Of a stretch of 64,000 bases of DNA, positions 1-9,807 are shown one piece after another (position 1 is the first letter of the stretch; every line of letters begins with the position of its first letter). The position numbers and the translations under genes were made by a program. Source of the stretch: Candidatus Binatia bacterium (GTDB lineage: Bacteria; Desulfobacterota; Binatia; HRBIN30); NCBI GenBank assembly GCA_026415395.1, contig JAOAHD010000010.1, forward strand, positions 62,001 through 126,000, written 5' to 3'. The notes beneath the pieces were generated by a model. The model was not told where the DNA came from. It was given only the letters and a program-made list of their open reading frames with translations, and made no database searches.

Positions 1-531
1 ACCAACGACACCGTGGCATTCCTCGCCAGCGGTGTCGCCTCCCTGGCCCCGATTGCGCCACGATCGCCAGCATTTGGTGCCATTGCTCAAGCAGCAACGG
101 AAGTCGCACGCGAACTCGCTCGCATGGTCGTGCGCGATGGAGAAGGAGCGACGCGAATCATCGACGTGGTGGTTCGCGGTGCGCAGACCAAAGCGGACGC
201 CGAGCGTGCGGCCGACGCGATCGCGAGATCTCCCCTATGCAAGGCTGCCTTTTACGGCGGTGACCCGTACATGGGGCGCGTCGTCTGTGCCTTGGGCTAC
301 AGTGGTGCACGATTTGACCCGTCCCGGATTCGCATTTACCTCGATGACCTGTTGGTCGTCGATCGTGGGGTCGAACTGGTCTCTCAAGTCGAGGGCCAAG
401 CCCAGGCCATCGCGGCTCGCTCGGAATTTCGGCTCACTGTCGACCTCCGCGCGGGATCCGCTCAGGCGTTGCGTTTTTGTTCCGACCTCACCGAAGAGTA
501 CGTTCGCTTCAACTCAGCATACCGTACCTAA
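1..531 (+). CDS. argJ: Bifunctional glutamate N-acetyltransferase/ornithine acetyltransferase, C-terminal part
   Basis: This is the 3' end of argJ, cut by the window edge; about 176 residues remain. ArgJ moves the acetyl group from N-acetylornithine to glutamate in the cyclic arginine pathway. The remnant opens with TNDTV, matches the beta-chain region (SPLCKAAFYGGDPYMGR) and ends in the typical AYRT tail. The autoproteolytic Thr that starts the beta chain lies outside the window, so whether the enzyme also accepts acetyl-CoA cannot be judged. No arginine gene follows it here. Confidence 0.9.
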   Translation, partial: TNDTVAFLASGVASLAPIAPRSPAFGAIAQAATEVARELARMVVRDGEGATRIIDVVVRGAQTKADAERAADAIARSPLCKAAFYGGDPYMGRVVCALGYSGARFDPSRIRIYLDDLLVVDRGVELVSQVEGQAQAIAARSEFRLTVDLRAGSAQALRFCSDLTEEYVRFNSAYRT

Positions 532-903
532 AGCGGCTCCTCTCTGGCTAAGAGAAAGCCACTCGTGGGCGAGTTTCCCACGCGTTGGCGCCTCCGGTGG
601 GCCACAGTCCGCCACCAGAACTCCGGCCCTTTGGGGAAGGTTGCGTCACCGCCACGCAAACAGCGCAGGCTAACGCGCACCTCGTCTGGGCAGTGTTTTC
701 CAGCGAACGGGGAAAATACCCACATTCCGCGGAGTTGCTGAACAGCTTCCTCTTCCCGCCCGACGAAGCATGCCTGCCAAGCCCTAGCTCGTTCCTGTGC
801 CTGCGCCGTTAGTTCGCGGTTGATGTTTGCGCGGTGAGAAATCTGCTTCGTTGCCGCATTTCCCCGTGGTAGGGTAAGTTCGCCAGTCGAGCGTGGAGGG
901 GTT
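532..903. other. Intergenic region, no gene seen
   Basis: These 372 bases separate argJ from the sugar dehydrogenase gene. Open frames are present on both strands but none has a convincing ribosome binding site, signal peptide or family resemblance. No strong terminator hairpin was found after argJ. The last bases carry a GGAGG ribosome binding site for the gene at 904. Confidence 0.6.
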
Positions 904-2460
904 ATGAGACCGGTCAAATGGCTTCTTCTGTCCCTAGCGGCGCTTCCGGGCCGCGCCCTAGCCGTAGAAACCTGTGCGAGCGCCTCAGCCAAATACGTTT
1001 CCGCGGTCATTCTCGCGGCTCGCAATTGTTTGGTCCGCCAGTTGCCGCAAGGCAGAAGTTGCACGCCTAACAATCGAATTCCAAACCTCCGGGCCCAGCG
1101 GGTGCAAAGCTTTTGTCCGAGCGACACGGTTGCCCGGCTGGCTTGCACTGCGCGACAGGCTCTCCTGCCCACTGGCCTCCCCTACAGCTCCTTGATTGGA
1201 AGCGGGTTCACCCACGTGTGCACCACGGCTGCCTGCGGCAATGGTGTACTCGAGCCGGGTGAGCAGTGCGACGACGGGAACACCACCGGCGGCGACAACT
1301 GTTCTCCTACCTGCCAAATCGAAGGTGGTGCGTGCAATGACGTGTGCGCTGGCGTGGTTCCCGTACCCGGCACGGCCATCCGAGCGGAGCGCATTGCCAG
1401 TGGTTTGAGCCGGCCACTGTTACTCACCGCTCCTCCCCGCGACGTGAGCCGGCTGTTCATCGTGGAGAAAACCGGGCGCATTCGCATTCTCAAGTGGGGA
1501 GCCTTGCTCCCCACTCCCTTCCTCGACATCTCCGCGCTCGTCTCCAGCGGAAGCGAGCAAGGTTTGCTTGGCCTCGCATTTCACCCACAGTACGCCGACA
1601 ACGGGCGCTTTTTCATCAATTACACGGACACCGCGGGCAACACGGTGGTTGCGGAGTATCGAGTCTCCTCCAACCCCGACATTGCTGACCCCACGCCAGT
1701 TCAGGTGATCCTGCAAGTTTCTCAGCCGTACGCCAACCATAACGGTGGGCATCTCGCGTTCGGGCCCGACGGGTATCTTTATATCGGCTTGGGCGATGGG
1801 GGGAGCGCCGGCGACCCTCAAGGTAATGGTCAGAACCCGGCAACCCTGTTGGGGAAAATGCTGCGCATCGACGTCGATCATGCTGCTCCCTATGCGGTGC
1901 CGCCGACAAATCCTTTTGTCGGGGCAGGGCCACCGCTCGACGAAATTTGGGCCCTCGGGCTCCGCAATCCGTGGCGCTACAGCTTCGACCGCATCACAGG
2001 GGATTTGTACATTGCGGATGTGGGCCAAAACCGCTTCGAGGAAATTAACTTCCAGCCCGCCAGCTCTCCCGGGGGCGAGAATTATGGCTGGAACATCGTC
2101 GAAGGCAACGCGCACTGCTTCCCATCAGGCAGCACGTGTGACCAAACCGGGCTCACCCAGCCGATTCACGAGTACGATCACTCTCAGGGGTGCTCTGTGA
2201 CAGGCGGCTACGTGTACCGCGGCTGTAAGATGCCTGACCTACGCGGACGATATTTCTATGCCGATTTTTGCACCGCTTTTGTGCGGTCGTTCCGAGTCGT
2301 CAGTGGCGTGGCTACGGACCACCAGGACCACACGGCTGAGCTCGAGAGTAGCGGCGTTTCCATCGATCAGGTTGCATCATTTGGCGAGGATGCGCGCGGG
2401 GAGCTTTATATCGCCGACCTGGGTGGGGAGGTCTTTAAGATCGTTCCGGCAACGCCTTAG
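904..2460 (+). CDS. Secreted PQQ-dependent sugar dehydrogenase with DUF4215 Cys-rich repeat
   Basis: The 518-residue protein begins with a signal peptide (about residues 1-20). An N-terminal Cys-rich segment carries one DUF4215 repeat near 111-137 (CGNGVLEPGEQCDDGN, then CSPTC). Residues from about 155 form a six-bladed GSDH/sorbosone dehydrogenase propeller with GLLGLAFHPQY, NHNGGHLAFGPDGYLYIGLG and GLRNPWRYSFD. The His in NHNGGH matches the proposed catalytic base of soluble glucose and aldose sugar dehydrogenases. It probably oxidises aldoses in the periplasm or outside the cell with PQQ; no PQQ biosynthesis gene is nearby. The ATG at 904 follows a GGAGG site. The exact sugar is unknown. 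Confidence 0.85.
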   Translation: MRPVKWLLLSLAALPGRALAVETCASASAKYVSAVILAARNCLVRQLPQGRSCTPNNRIPNLRAQRVQSFCPSDTVARLACTARQALLPTGLPYSSLIGSGFTHVCTTAACGNGVLEPGEQCDDGNTTGGDNCSPTCQIEGGACNDVCAGVVPVPGTAIRAERIASGLSRPLLLTAPPRDVSRLFIVEKTGRIRILKWGALLPTPFLDISALVSSGSEQGLLGLAFHPQYADNGRFFINYTDTAGNTVVAEYRVSSNPDIADPTPVQVILQVSQPYANHNGGHLAFGPDGYLYIGLGDGGSAGDPQGNGQNPATLLGKMLRIDVDHAAPYAVPPTNPFVGAGPPLDEIWALGLRNPWRYSFDRITGDLYIADVGQNRFEEINFQPASSPGGENYGWNIVEGNAHCFPSGSTCDQTGLTQPIHEYDHSQGCSVTGGYVYRGCKMPDLRGRYFYADFCTAFVRSFRVVSGVATDHQDHTAELESSGVSIDQVASFGEDARGELYIADLGGEVFKIVPATP

Positions 2461-2477
2461 GCCACTCGTCGGCGAGA

Positions 2478-4922
2478 TTACAGGGATACTCGATAAAGCC
2501 GCAAGGCGTTGGCGATCACCGACACGGAGCTGAAACTCATCGCCGCCGCTGCGATTATCGGGTCCAGCAACAGTCCCCAACTTGGGTACAACACGCCCGC
2601 AGCAACGGGGATCGCTGCCGCGTTGTACACAAACGCGAGGAACAAGTTCTGGCGCACGTTCCGCATCGTCGCCCGGCTCAACCGACGGGCGCGGAGCACA
2701 CCCCGCAGGTCCCCATGCAACAAGACCACGCTAGCACTGGCGACGGCGATATCCGTCCCTGAGGCAATCGCCATCCCCACATCAGCCCGGGCTAAGGCAG
2801 GAGCGTCGTTGATGCCATCGCCCACCATGGCCACCACATGACCCTTGGTGCGGTATTCGTCGACCCAGCGCGCCTTATCGGCTGGCGATACTTCGGCGAC
2901 AAAGTCTTCGATGCCTAACAACCGCGCGGTACGCTCTGCGGCCTTGCGATGATCCCCCGTCAGCATGACGAGGCGCACGCCCTCGGCGCGGAGGCCCTGC
3001 ACCGCCTCCTCGGCGGATTCCCGGATTGGATCGACGAGGGCCAGCGCCCCTGCCAATTGCCGCTCGACGGCCACCAACACCAACGCAGCCCCTTGTTCTT
3101 GAGAACTCTCAATGAGGTTCTCGATTGCACACAAGCCTACGACTCGCTCCCTTTCCAAAAACGCTTGCGAACCCACTAACACTTCTCTGCCGTCCACCTT
3201 CCCCACCAAGCCACCCCCCGCATCCACGCGGACATCCACGGGGGTCGATAAGCGGACGTTGCGTTCTCGTGCCGCCTCCACCACCGCCTTCGCCAAGGGA
3301 TGCTCGCTCGCCTGTTCCAGACTGCCCGCGACCTGCAACACCTCCTCCGGGGAAAGCTTGCCGCAAGCTTCCACCTGCATGACTTGAGGCTTTCCGAGCG
3401 TGAGTGTGCCCGTTTTGTCGAGGAGCAAAACATCGGCGCGGTCCAACACCTCCAACGCCTCCGCGTTCTTGATCAGCACGCCAACCTGCGCACCAAGCCC
3501 TCTCGCCACCATGATCGACATCGGCGTTGCAAGGCCGAGCGCGCACGGGCAGGCAATGATGAGCACGGCCACGGCGCTCACCAACGCGTGGGCAAGCCGC
3601 GGCTCAGGCCCAACCACGACCCAGGCGACGAACGTGACCAACGCCACCAGCAACACCCCGACGACAAACGCACCTGCCACGCGATCCGCGAGGCGTTGAA
3701 TTGGGGCGCGAGTGCGCTGCGCCTCCTGGACCAGTCGGACAATTTGCGCAAGCACGGTCGCCTCGCCAACCCGTTCCACTCGCATCAGGATGCTTCCACT
3801 ACCGTTCAACGTGCCCCCGACAACACGCGTCCCGACCTTCTTTTCCACCGGCAGCGATTCTCCGGTCAGCATCGACTCGTCGACGACGGTTTCTCCTTCG
3901 ATGACGACACCATCGACGGGGATTTTACTCCCGGGGCGGACGCGCAACACGTCACCGACACGCACCTCCGCCACCGGCACCTCCCGTTCGCTCCCATCTG
4001 CCTCCAAACGGACGGCGGTGGCGGGCATCAAGGCCAGCAACGCACGCAGCGCTGCGCCAGTTCGTCGCCGCGCACGCACTTCCAACACCTGCCCGAACAA
4101 TACCAGCACCACGATGGCTGCAGCCGCTTCAAAGTACACCGGCACGTGCCCCCCGTGACCCCGGGCCGCCGCCGGCAGGATGCTCGGGACTGCAGTGGCC
4201 ACGACGCTATACGACCATGCGGCAAGGACGCCGAGGCCGATCAGCGTGAACATGTTGGGCGAGCGCATTCGCACCGAAACCCAAGCACGCTCGAGGAACA
4301 GCCAACCAGAATACCAAACCACCGGAGTCGCTAGGGCCAGCTCGACCCAGTGCTGAATGCGGGCGCCGAGAAATGGAAAACTGGCACCACTCCTCACCAT
4401 CGGCCACATCGCCAACAAGACCACTGGAAGGGCGAATATCGCGCCGACGACAAGGCGCCTTTGCAGGTCAGCAAGCTCGGCCTCGTAACCTTCCGCAGCG
4501 CCGGACAAGGGATCGAGGGCCATTCCACAGCTCGGACACGCACCAGGCCCGAGCTGGCGCACTTCCGGATGCATCGGGCAAGTGTACTCCACAGTCTCTG
4601 CGGCGGTTGGCGCTGAAGGCGCCTCCGCGAGAAAACGCTCTCGGCAAGAGGCGCTGCAGAACCAGTAGGTCTTCCCAACCCGTTCCACCCAGCCACCGGC
4701 CGCCGCGCCTCGTTGTACCCGCATGCCGCACACTGGATCGGTGGCGTACAAATAGCTCTCAGGTTGGGCGACAAAACGCTCCCGACAGCGGGGATTGCAG
4801 AAGCCGAAACGAAAACCGCGGTAGTCTGCCGTGCCGCCCTTGGGCTGCTCAAGGTCCACCTTCATTCCGCAAACGGGGTCGACCCCCCGCCAGTGTCCGA
4901 ACGTCAGCTCTTGTTCACTCAT
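2478..4922 (-). CDS. copA: Copper-translocating P1B-type ATPase with two YHS domains and a heavy-metal-binding domain
   Basis: The 814-residue inner-membrane pump exports copper or silver ions at the expense of ATP. Residues 14-60 and 62-100 are two YHS-like modules, each with DPVCGM and a CxxxC pair (FCNPRC, FCSASC). Residues 114-138 are a heavy-metal-binding domain ([16 protein letters not shown]). The ATPase core follows: TGES (353-356), the CPC metal site (458-460), DKTGT (502-506), SEHPLAKAV and [10 protein letters not shown]. The ATG at 4922 is preferred because GAGGAG lies nine bases before it; a TTG two codons earlier is too close. It is the last gene of the cus cluster, 30 bases after cusA. 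Confidence 0.95.
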   Translation of the reverse strand: MSEQELTFGHWRGVDPVCGMKVDLEQPKGGTADYRGFRFGFCNPRCRERFVAQPESYLYATDPVCGMRVQRGAAAGGWVERVGKTYWFCSASCRERFLAEAPSAPTAAETVEYTCPMHPEVRQLGPGACPSCGMALDPLSGAAEGYEAELADLQRRLVVGAIFALPVVLLAMWPMVRSGASFPFLGARIQHWVELALATPVVWYSGWLFLERAWVSVRMRSPNMFTLIGLGVLAAWSYSVVATAVPSILPAAARGHGGHVPVYFEAAAAIVVLVLFGQVLEVRARRRTGAALRALLALMPATAVRLEADGSEREVPVAEVRVGDVLRVRPGSKIPVDGVVIEGETVVDESMLTGESLPVEKKVGTRVVGGTLNGSGSILMRVERVGEATVLAQIVRLVQEAQRTRAPIQRLADRVAGAFVVGVLLVALVTFVAWVVVGPEPRLAHALVSAVAVLIIACPCALGLATPMSIMVARGLGAQVGVLIKNAEALEVLDRADVLLLDKTGTLTLGKPQVMQVEACGKLSPEEVLQVAGSLEQASEHPLAKAVVEAARERNVRLSTPVDVRVDAGGGLVGKVDGREVLVGSQAFLERERVVGLCAIENLIESSQEQGAALVLVAVERQLAGALALVDPIRESAEEAVQGLRAEGVRLVMLTGDHRKAAERTARLLGIEDFVAEVSPADKARWVDEYRTKGHVVAMVGDGINDAPALARADVGMAIASGTDIAVASASVVLLHGDLRGVLRARRLSRATMRNVRQNLFLAFVYNAAAIPVAAGVLYPSWGLLLDPIIAAAAMSFSSVSVIANALRLYRVSL

Positions 4923-4952
4923 TCGCAACTACTCCTCGGCGTCTCTCGACGT

Positions 4953-7900
4953 TCACGCGGGCGCCAAGCCTCGACGCCTTACGAGGTAAAACACCACCGG
5001 ATACACCAGCAGCTCCATGACGAAACTGACTCCGATTCCCCCGACTAGAGGCGCCACCAAACGCCGAGTGACTTCCGCCCCGGTTCCGGTTACCCACAAC
5101 AAGGGCAGGAGGGCCAATAAATCCGTCGCCACCGTCATGAATTTGGGGCGGATGCGCTGCACGGCTCCGGCGTGAATCGCTTGCAGAAGATCCGCGCGCG
5201 TCTGCAGTTTACCCGCGGCCATTTGCGCTTTGTAGCTGTTCTCAAGGTAAAGGAGCATCACTTGGCCCGTTTCCGCATCCAGTCCCAACAGCGCGATGAT
5301 TCCCACCCACACCGCAAGGCTCAAGTTGTAGCCAAGGAGCCACAATAGCCAGAACGCACCGACGAGGCTGAGCGGTACTGCGAGCAGAACGACCGCGACA
5401 CGGAACCAACTCCCGTTGGCGATGTAAAGGAGCACCACTACCACCAGCAGCGTCAGCGGCACAACCAACATCAAGCGCTCGTTGGCCTTCTGTAAATACT
5501 CGAAGCGGCCCGACCACACGCGGTTATATCCCTGCGGCAGCGGAACTTCATCGGCAACGATCCGTTTGGCCTCCCGCACATATCCACCGAGGTCGCGCCC
5601 GGCCATGTCCACATAAACCCACGCGGTGCGCTGGCCATTTTCGCTACGAATCATTGAGGGGCCAGGACGAACGGAGATGTCCACGAGCTGCCCCAGCGGA
5701 ATGGCTTGCCCCGATGGAGTCCTAACCAAAATCTGCCGCAGCAACTCTGGATCATCGCGCAATTCCCGGGCGTAGCGAACAACGATCGGGTAGCGTTCGA
5801 GCCCGCTCACGATTGTGCTGACCTCCCGGCCGCCAATCGCGGTCTGAATCACATCCTGTACATCGGCCACGGTCAGGCCGTAACGCGCCGCCTCCTCGCG
5901 TCGCACCTCGAGATCGAGGTAGTAGCCCCCCACGGTACGCTCCGGATAGGCACTCAACGTTCCCGCCACACGCTCCTGCAGAACCACCGCAGTGCGCTCG
6001 GCGAGCTCATTGAGAACGGCCAGATCGGCACCGAGAATCTTCACCCCCACGGGGGTTTTGATCCCGGTGGTCAGCATGTTGATCCGGTTCTCGATCGGAT
6101 AGGGCCAGGCGTTGGCGACGCCGGGAAAGTGCACGACTTCGTTCAACCCGGGGTGACGCGTACCGTCGGGATCGGTCCAGCCAAGCTTGAGTTCCTCTGT
6201 CGTGATCCGCCGTTGTTCCGGCCAAAACGTCGCGGTGAGTGGCCACTTGAGCCAAGCCGGCCAGTCGCTGAAGAAGTAGCGAACGGGCCGGGTCCGCCAC
6301 TGCGCCGGGTCGGTGTGTAACTGCACCACGGTTTCGATCATCGAGAGAGGCGCCGGGTCGGTAGCAGTCTCCGCGCGGCCGATTTTTCCGTGCACCGTGC
6401 GCACCTCCGGGAAGAGGCGCAGCAGCTTGTCACTTTGCTGCAACAGTTCTCGGCTCTTCGTGACACTGATGCTCGGCTCGGTGGTCGGCATGTATAAAAG
6501 ATCCCCCTCGTCCAGGGCTGGCATGAACTCTTCCCCGAGTTGGCTCAACGGGTACAACGTGGAGAGGCCAATCAAAATAACCAGAGCAACCGTCAGCCAC
6601 GGCCAACGCAAAGCCGCCCAGAACGTCGGTTCGTACAGCCGAATTAACCAGCGGTTCAATGGATTTCGCTCCTCCGGGAGGATCCGCCCGCGGATGAGCC
6701 AGACCATCAGCACCGGCACCAGGGTGATCCCGAGTAACGCCCCTGCTGCCATGGCAAAGGTCTTCGTGTAGGCGAGCGGTTTGAAGAGCCGTCCCGACTG
6801 CTCGCCCAGTGTGAAAATGGGCAGGAAGGACAACGTAATAATCAGCAGCGAAAAGAAGAGGCTCGGCCCCACCTCTTTGGCCGCTTCGAGCACGATGTCC
6901 ACACGGCCGCGCGGCTCACCTCCACCCGCCACACGCGCAGTCTCGAGACTCAAATGCCGATGAGCATTGTCCACCATGACGATGGCCGAATCGACCATCA
7001 CCCCGATGGCGAGCGCCAATCCCCCTAGGCTCATGATGTTGGCGTTCATGCCGAGCATTTGCATCACGGCCAGCGAAGCTAAAAGCCCCAAGGGCAGCAC
7101 GAGCACGACCACCAAGGCGCTCCTCACATGCAGCAAGAACAGCGCGCACACCACCACGACAACTGCCAATTCCTCCAACAGTGCCTCGCGCAGTGTGTCG
7201 ACGGCGCGCTCGATGAGCGCCGAGCGGTCATACGTGATGATCGGGAAGACACCTGGCGGGAGACCTTCCTCTAACTCGGCTAAACGCCGCTTGACGTCGC
7301 GAATCACCTTGTAAGCGTTCTCACCGAAACGGGCCACCACGATGCCGCCTACGACCTCGCCGCGCCCGTTGTACTCGCCGACTCCGCGGCGCATCTCGCC
7401 CGTGGTCTCGACGCGCGCCACTTGCCGCAAGAGAATTGGGGCGCCGTTTGGTGCGGTGCCCACTGCGCTGTTTTCAAGGTCGGCAAGTTCACCCAGCCGC
7501 ACGTAGCCGCGGCTGCGCACCATGTATTCGTGCTCGGCACGTTCCACCACCGCCCCGCCGACATCGTTATTCGAGCGCTCGACGGTGCGCACGATGTCGT
7601 CGACCGAAACACCATAGGCATGAAGCACGTGGGGGTCGACAGTCACTTGCACCTGTCGGACAAAACCGCCGAGCGAAGCCACCTCGGCCACTCCCTCCAC
7701 TGCGGCAAGCGGATAGCGGAGGAACCAGTCCTGAAGGCTTCGGAGATCGGCGAGATCCTGGTCAGCACCGATGAGGGGACTGCCATCCACTGGGCAGACC
7801 CCCGGCTCTTCGAAGCCCCGCACACGTTCGAGGTGCGAGCGACGGCCCGGCGGCGCATCCTCCAGTTTGGCGTACCAACGGTCTTCCAGCGCGTCGCGCC

Positions 7901-8372
7901 AGATGCCGCGCGGATGCTCTTTACAGTACCAGCCGGGAAACAACACGTATTGCAGGACCCAGCCCACGCCGGTGGCATCCGGGCCGAGCTTCGGTTCCAC
8001 GCCGCGGGGTAGCCGGTCGCGCGCGTAGTTTAGGTACTCCAACACCCGACTGCGCGCCCAGTAAAGGTCGGTGCCATCCTCGAACAACACGTAAACGAAG
8101 GAAAGGCCGAACATGCTGATCCCGCGCACATCGGTCGACCCCGGCACGGACAGCATGGCTGTGGCGAGGGGATAGGTCACTTGATCATCCACGACAGTCG
8201 GGTTCTGGCCAGGGTATTCCGTGACCACGATGACCTGTACGTCGGAAAGGTCCGGAATCGCATCGAGCCGCAGAACACGAGCGCTCCAAACCCCAAGCGC
8301 CGCCACAGCCACGCCGAGAAGCGCAACGAGCGAGCGGTTACGCACACTCCATTCAATGACTGTGGCGACCAT
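4953..8372 (-). CDS. cusA: CusA/CzcA-family heavy-metal efflux RND permease with metal-binding-like insert
   Basis: This 1,139-residue RND pump is the inner-membrane engine of a tripartite metal exporter working with the products of cusB and cusC. Typical family segments are visible (DAIPDLSDVQVIV, SMFGLSFVYVLFEDGTDLYW, RSLQDWFLRY, FMPALDEGDLLYMPTTEPS), with hydrophobic segments placed as in RND proteins. Residues about 146-205 are an insert absent from textbook CusA and carry C150-x2-H153-P and C193-P-x2-G-x2-L, recalling a heavy-metal-binding domain. The ATG at 8372 follows AGGAGG; a 31-residue upstream extension is unlikely. It overlaps the end of cusB by 20 bases. Copper or silver is more likely than zinc or cobalt, judging from copA and the Met-rich HMBDs. 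Confidence 0.92.
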   Translation of the reverse strand: MVATVIEWSVRNRSLVALLGVAVAALGVWSARVLRLDAIPDLSDVQVIVVTEYPGQNPTVVDDQVTYPLATAMLSVPGSTDVRGISMFGLSFVYVLFEDGTDLYWARSRVLEYLNYARDRLPRGVEPKLGPDATGVGWVLQYVLFPGWYCKEHPRGIWRDALEDRWYAKLEDAPPGRRSHLERVRGFEEPGVCPVDGSPLIGADQDLADLRSLQDWFLRYPLAAVEGVAEVASLGGFVRQVQVTVDPHVLHAYGVSVDDIVRTVERSNNDVGGAVVERAEHEYMVRSRGYVRLGELADLENSAVGTAPNGAPILLRQVARVETTGEMRRGVGEYNGRGEVVGGIVVARFGENAYKVIRDVKRRLAELEEGLPPGVFPIITYDRSALIERAVDTLREALLEELAVVVVVCALFLLHVRSALVVVLVLPLGLLASLAVMQMLGMNANIMSLGGLALAIGVMVDSAIVMVDNAHRHLSLETARVAGGGEPRGRVDIVLEAAKEVGPSLFFSLLIITLSFLPIFTLGEQSGRLFKPLAYTKTFAMAAGALLGITLVPVLMVWLIRGRILPEERNPLNRWLIRLYEPTFWAALRWPWLTVALVILIGLSTLYPLSQLGEEFMPALDEGDLLYMPTTEPSISVTKSRELLQQSDKLLRLFPEVRTVHGKIGRAETATDPAPLSMIETVVQLHTDPAQWRTRPVRYFFSDWPAWLKWPLTATFWPEQRRITTEELKLGWTDPDGTRHPGLNEVVHFPGVANAWPYPIENRINMLTTGIKTPVGVKILGADLAVLNELAERTAVVLQERVAGTLSAYPERTVGGYYLDLEVRREEAARYGLTVADVQDVIQTAIGGREVSTIVSGLERYPIVVRYARELRDDPELLRQILVRTPSGQAIPLGQLVDISVRPGPSMIRSENGQRTAWVYVDMAGRDLGGYVREAKRIVADEVPLPQGYNRVWSGRFEYLQKANERLMLVVPLTLLVVVVLLYIANGSWFRVAVVLLAVPLSLVGAFWLLWLLGYNLSLAVWVGIIALLGLDAETGQVMLLYLENSYKAQMAAGKLQTRADLLQAIHAGAVQRIRPKFMTVATDLLALLPLLWVTGTGAEVTRRLVAPLVGGIGVSFVMELLVYPVVFYLVRRRGLAPA

Positions 8373-9807
8373 GACTCCCTGCCTCCTGCGCGGGACGAAC
8401 AAATTTGCGCGCCGCCTCTCGCAAGCGGCTTTCTGCGTCGAGCAAAAACTGCCCGCTGACGACAACCCGCTCCCCAGGTGCTAGGCCGCTAACTATGCTA
8501 ACGAGGCCATCCGCTCCAGCCGGACCGGTCTCGACCGTACGCGGTTCGAAGTGGCCCGGATCCGTCACGACAAAAACCACTTTGCGCTCTCCCGTGTCGA
8601 TCACGGCCTCGCGCGGAACAAGCACCGCTTCAGGTAGGATTTCTCCCGAAATCACCACCGTTGCAGCCATGCCCTGGCGGAGTAGCCCCTCGTCATTCGG
8701 GAGCTCACTCCGGACAACGATGGTTCGGGCCGGGCCCTCGACGTGCGGGTGGATGAAAGTGACGGTCCCATGAAATACCCGGCCTGGGAGCGCAAGGATG
8801 CGCGCTTCAATGCTCTGTCCTAAGCGCACGGCACACAGATCCTGCTCGTACACCTCGGCATCCAGCCACATGCGCGAGCGGTCGTTTAGCCGCAGCAGCG
8901 GCTGGCCCGCTTCCACGCGCACGCCCTCGTTCACAAGCTTTTCCACCACGTGAGCGCTGTACGGAGCACGGAACGTCACTGTTGGCGGAGGTTCCCGCAG
9001 CTGGCTCAGCGCATCGATCTGTGCCGCCTCCAACCCGAGTAGATCTAACTTCCGCCGCGAGGCGGCACGCACACTCGGCGTTGCCCCAGGAGCAGAAACG
9101 GCAGCGATCCACTCGGCAACTGCGGTCTGCAGCTCTGGGCTGTAAAGTTCAAGGAGCGGCGCTCCTTTGGCCATGTGGGCACCAGTGTAATTGGCGTACA
9201 AGCGAACAATCCAGCCACTCACCCGCAAGCTGAATTCACGCACCGTCGACTCCGGCTCGCGCACCTGCGCGTAGGCGCGCACGCTGGTGCGCAACGGTCC
9301 TCGGCGCACCTCTTCGACCCGCAGCCCCATGTTTTGTTCGAGCCGGGGATCGATGACGATTACCTGCCCCGCCACCACTTCGTCTTCGTAGACCGGGATC
9401 AGATCCATTCCCATGGGACTTTTTCCCGGCCGGTCGGAAATGTACGGGGGACTCATCATCGGATCCCACCAGTATTTGATCTTGCGCTCCCCCGCCTCTC
9501 GCTTGGCCACCTCCTTGCGCGACCCAAGCGGTGTCAGTTGCATGCCGCAAATTGGACAGTTGCCCGGTTGGTCGCGGACAACCTGGGGGTGCATCGAGCA
9601 CGTCCACAACGTCTGTGGCGAACCTGCTTGGGGCGTTCTCGACGCGCTTCGCACGGACTCTGCCGCAGGCGTGACGGTGGCAATGTGGACTTCTTCACCG
9701 CCTGCTGTGATGTTGCCGCTCGCCGCGAACAGGGCCACAGACGAAACCCATCCAACAACGACAACGTCCCATCTCTTGGAACACTGCCATCGTTTAGCGC
9801 GCCACAT
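8353..9807 (-). CDS. cusB: CusB-family periplasmic adaptor with two heavy-metal-binding domains
   Basis: The 484-residue membrane fusion protein links the CusA pump to the outer-membrane channel. An N-terminal hydrophobic anchor or signal (about residues 13-30) precedes a heavy-metal-binding domain at 69-93 (C70, H73, CPICGM at 84-89). A second, degenerate one lies at 111-141 (WWDPMMSP, PGKSPMGMDL). Barrel-sandwich, alpha-hairpin and beta-barrel regions follow (EVRRGPLRTSVRAYAQV, YSPELQTAVAEW). The start ATG has GGAGG six bases upstream and overlaps the end of cusC by 14 bases, so translation is probably coupled. Metal captured in the periplasm would be handed to CusA. Confidence 0.92.
   Translation of the reverse strand: MWRAKRWQCSKRWDVVVVGWVSSVALFAASGNITAGGEEVHIATVTPAAESVRSASRTPQAGSPQTLWTCSMHPQVVRDQPGNCPICGMQLTPLGSRKEVAKREAGERKIKYWWDPMMSPPYISDRPGKSPMGMDLIPVYEDEVVAGQVIVIDPRLEQNMGLRVEEVRRGPLRTSVRAYAQVREPESTVREFSLRVSGWIVRLYANYTGAHMAKGAPLLELYSPELQTAVAEWIAAVSAPGATPSVRAASRRKLDLLGLEAAQIDALSQLREPPPTVTFRAPYSAHVVEKLVNEGVRVEAGQPLLRLNDRSRMWLDAEVYEQDLCAVRLGQSIEARILALPGRVFHGTVTFIHPHVEGPARTIVVRSELPNDEGLLRQGMAATVVISGEILPEAVLVPREAVIDTGERKVVFVVTDPGHFEPRTVETGPAGADGLVSIVSGLAPGERVVVSGQFLLDAESRLREAARKFVRPAQEAGSHGRHSH

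Noticed and set aside
585-812. 75-codon plus-strand frame between argJ and the sugar dehydrogenase
   Set aside because: No ribosome binding site, signal peptide or protein-like pattern.
1420-2115. Minus-strand open frame opposite the sugar dehydrogenase gene
   Set aside because: Overlaps a complete, well-supported gene; composition is that of antisense high-GC DNA.
3300-4334. Long plus-strand open frame of 344 codons opposite copA
   Set aside because: It is a shadow of the copper ATPase gene; the His/Arg-rich sequence resembles no protein and copA motifs are unambiguous.
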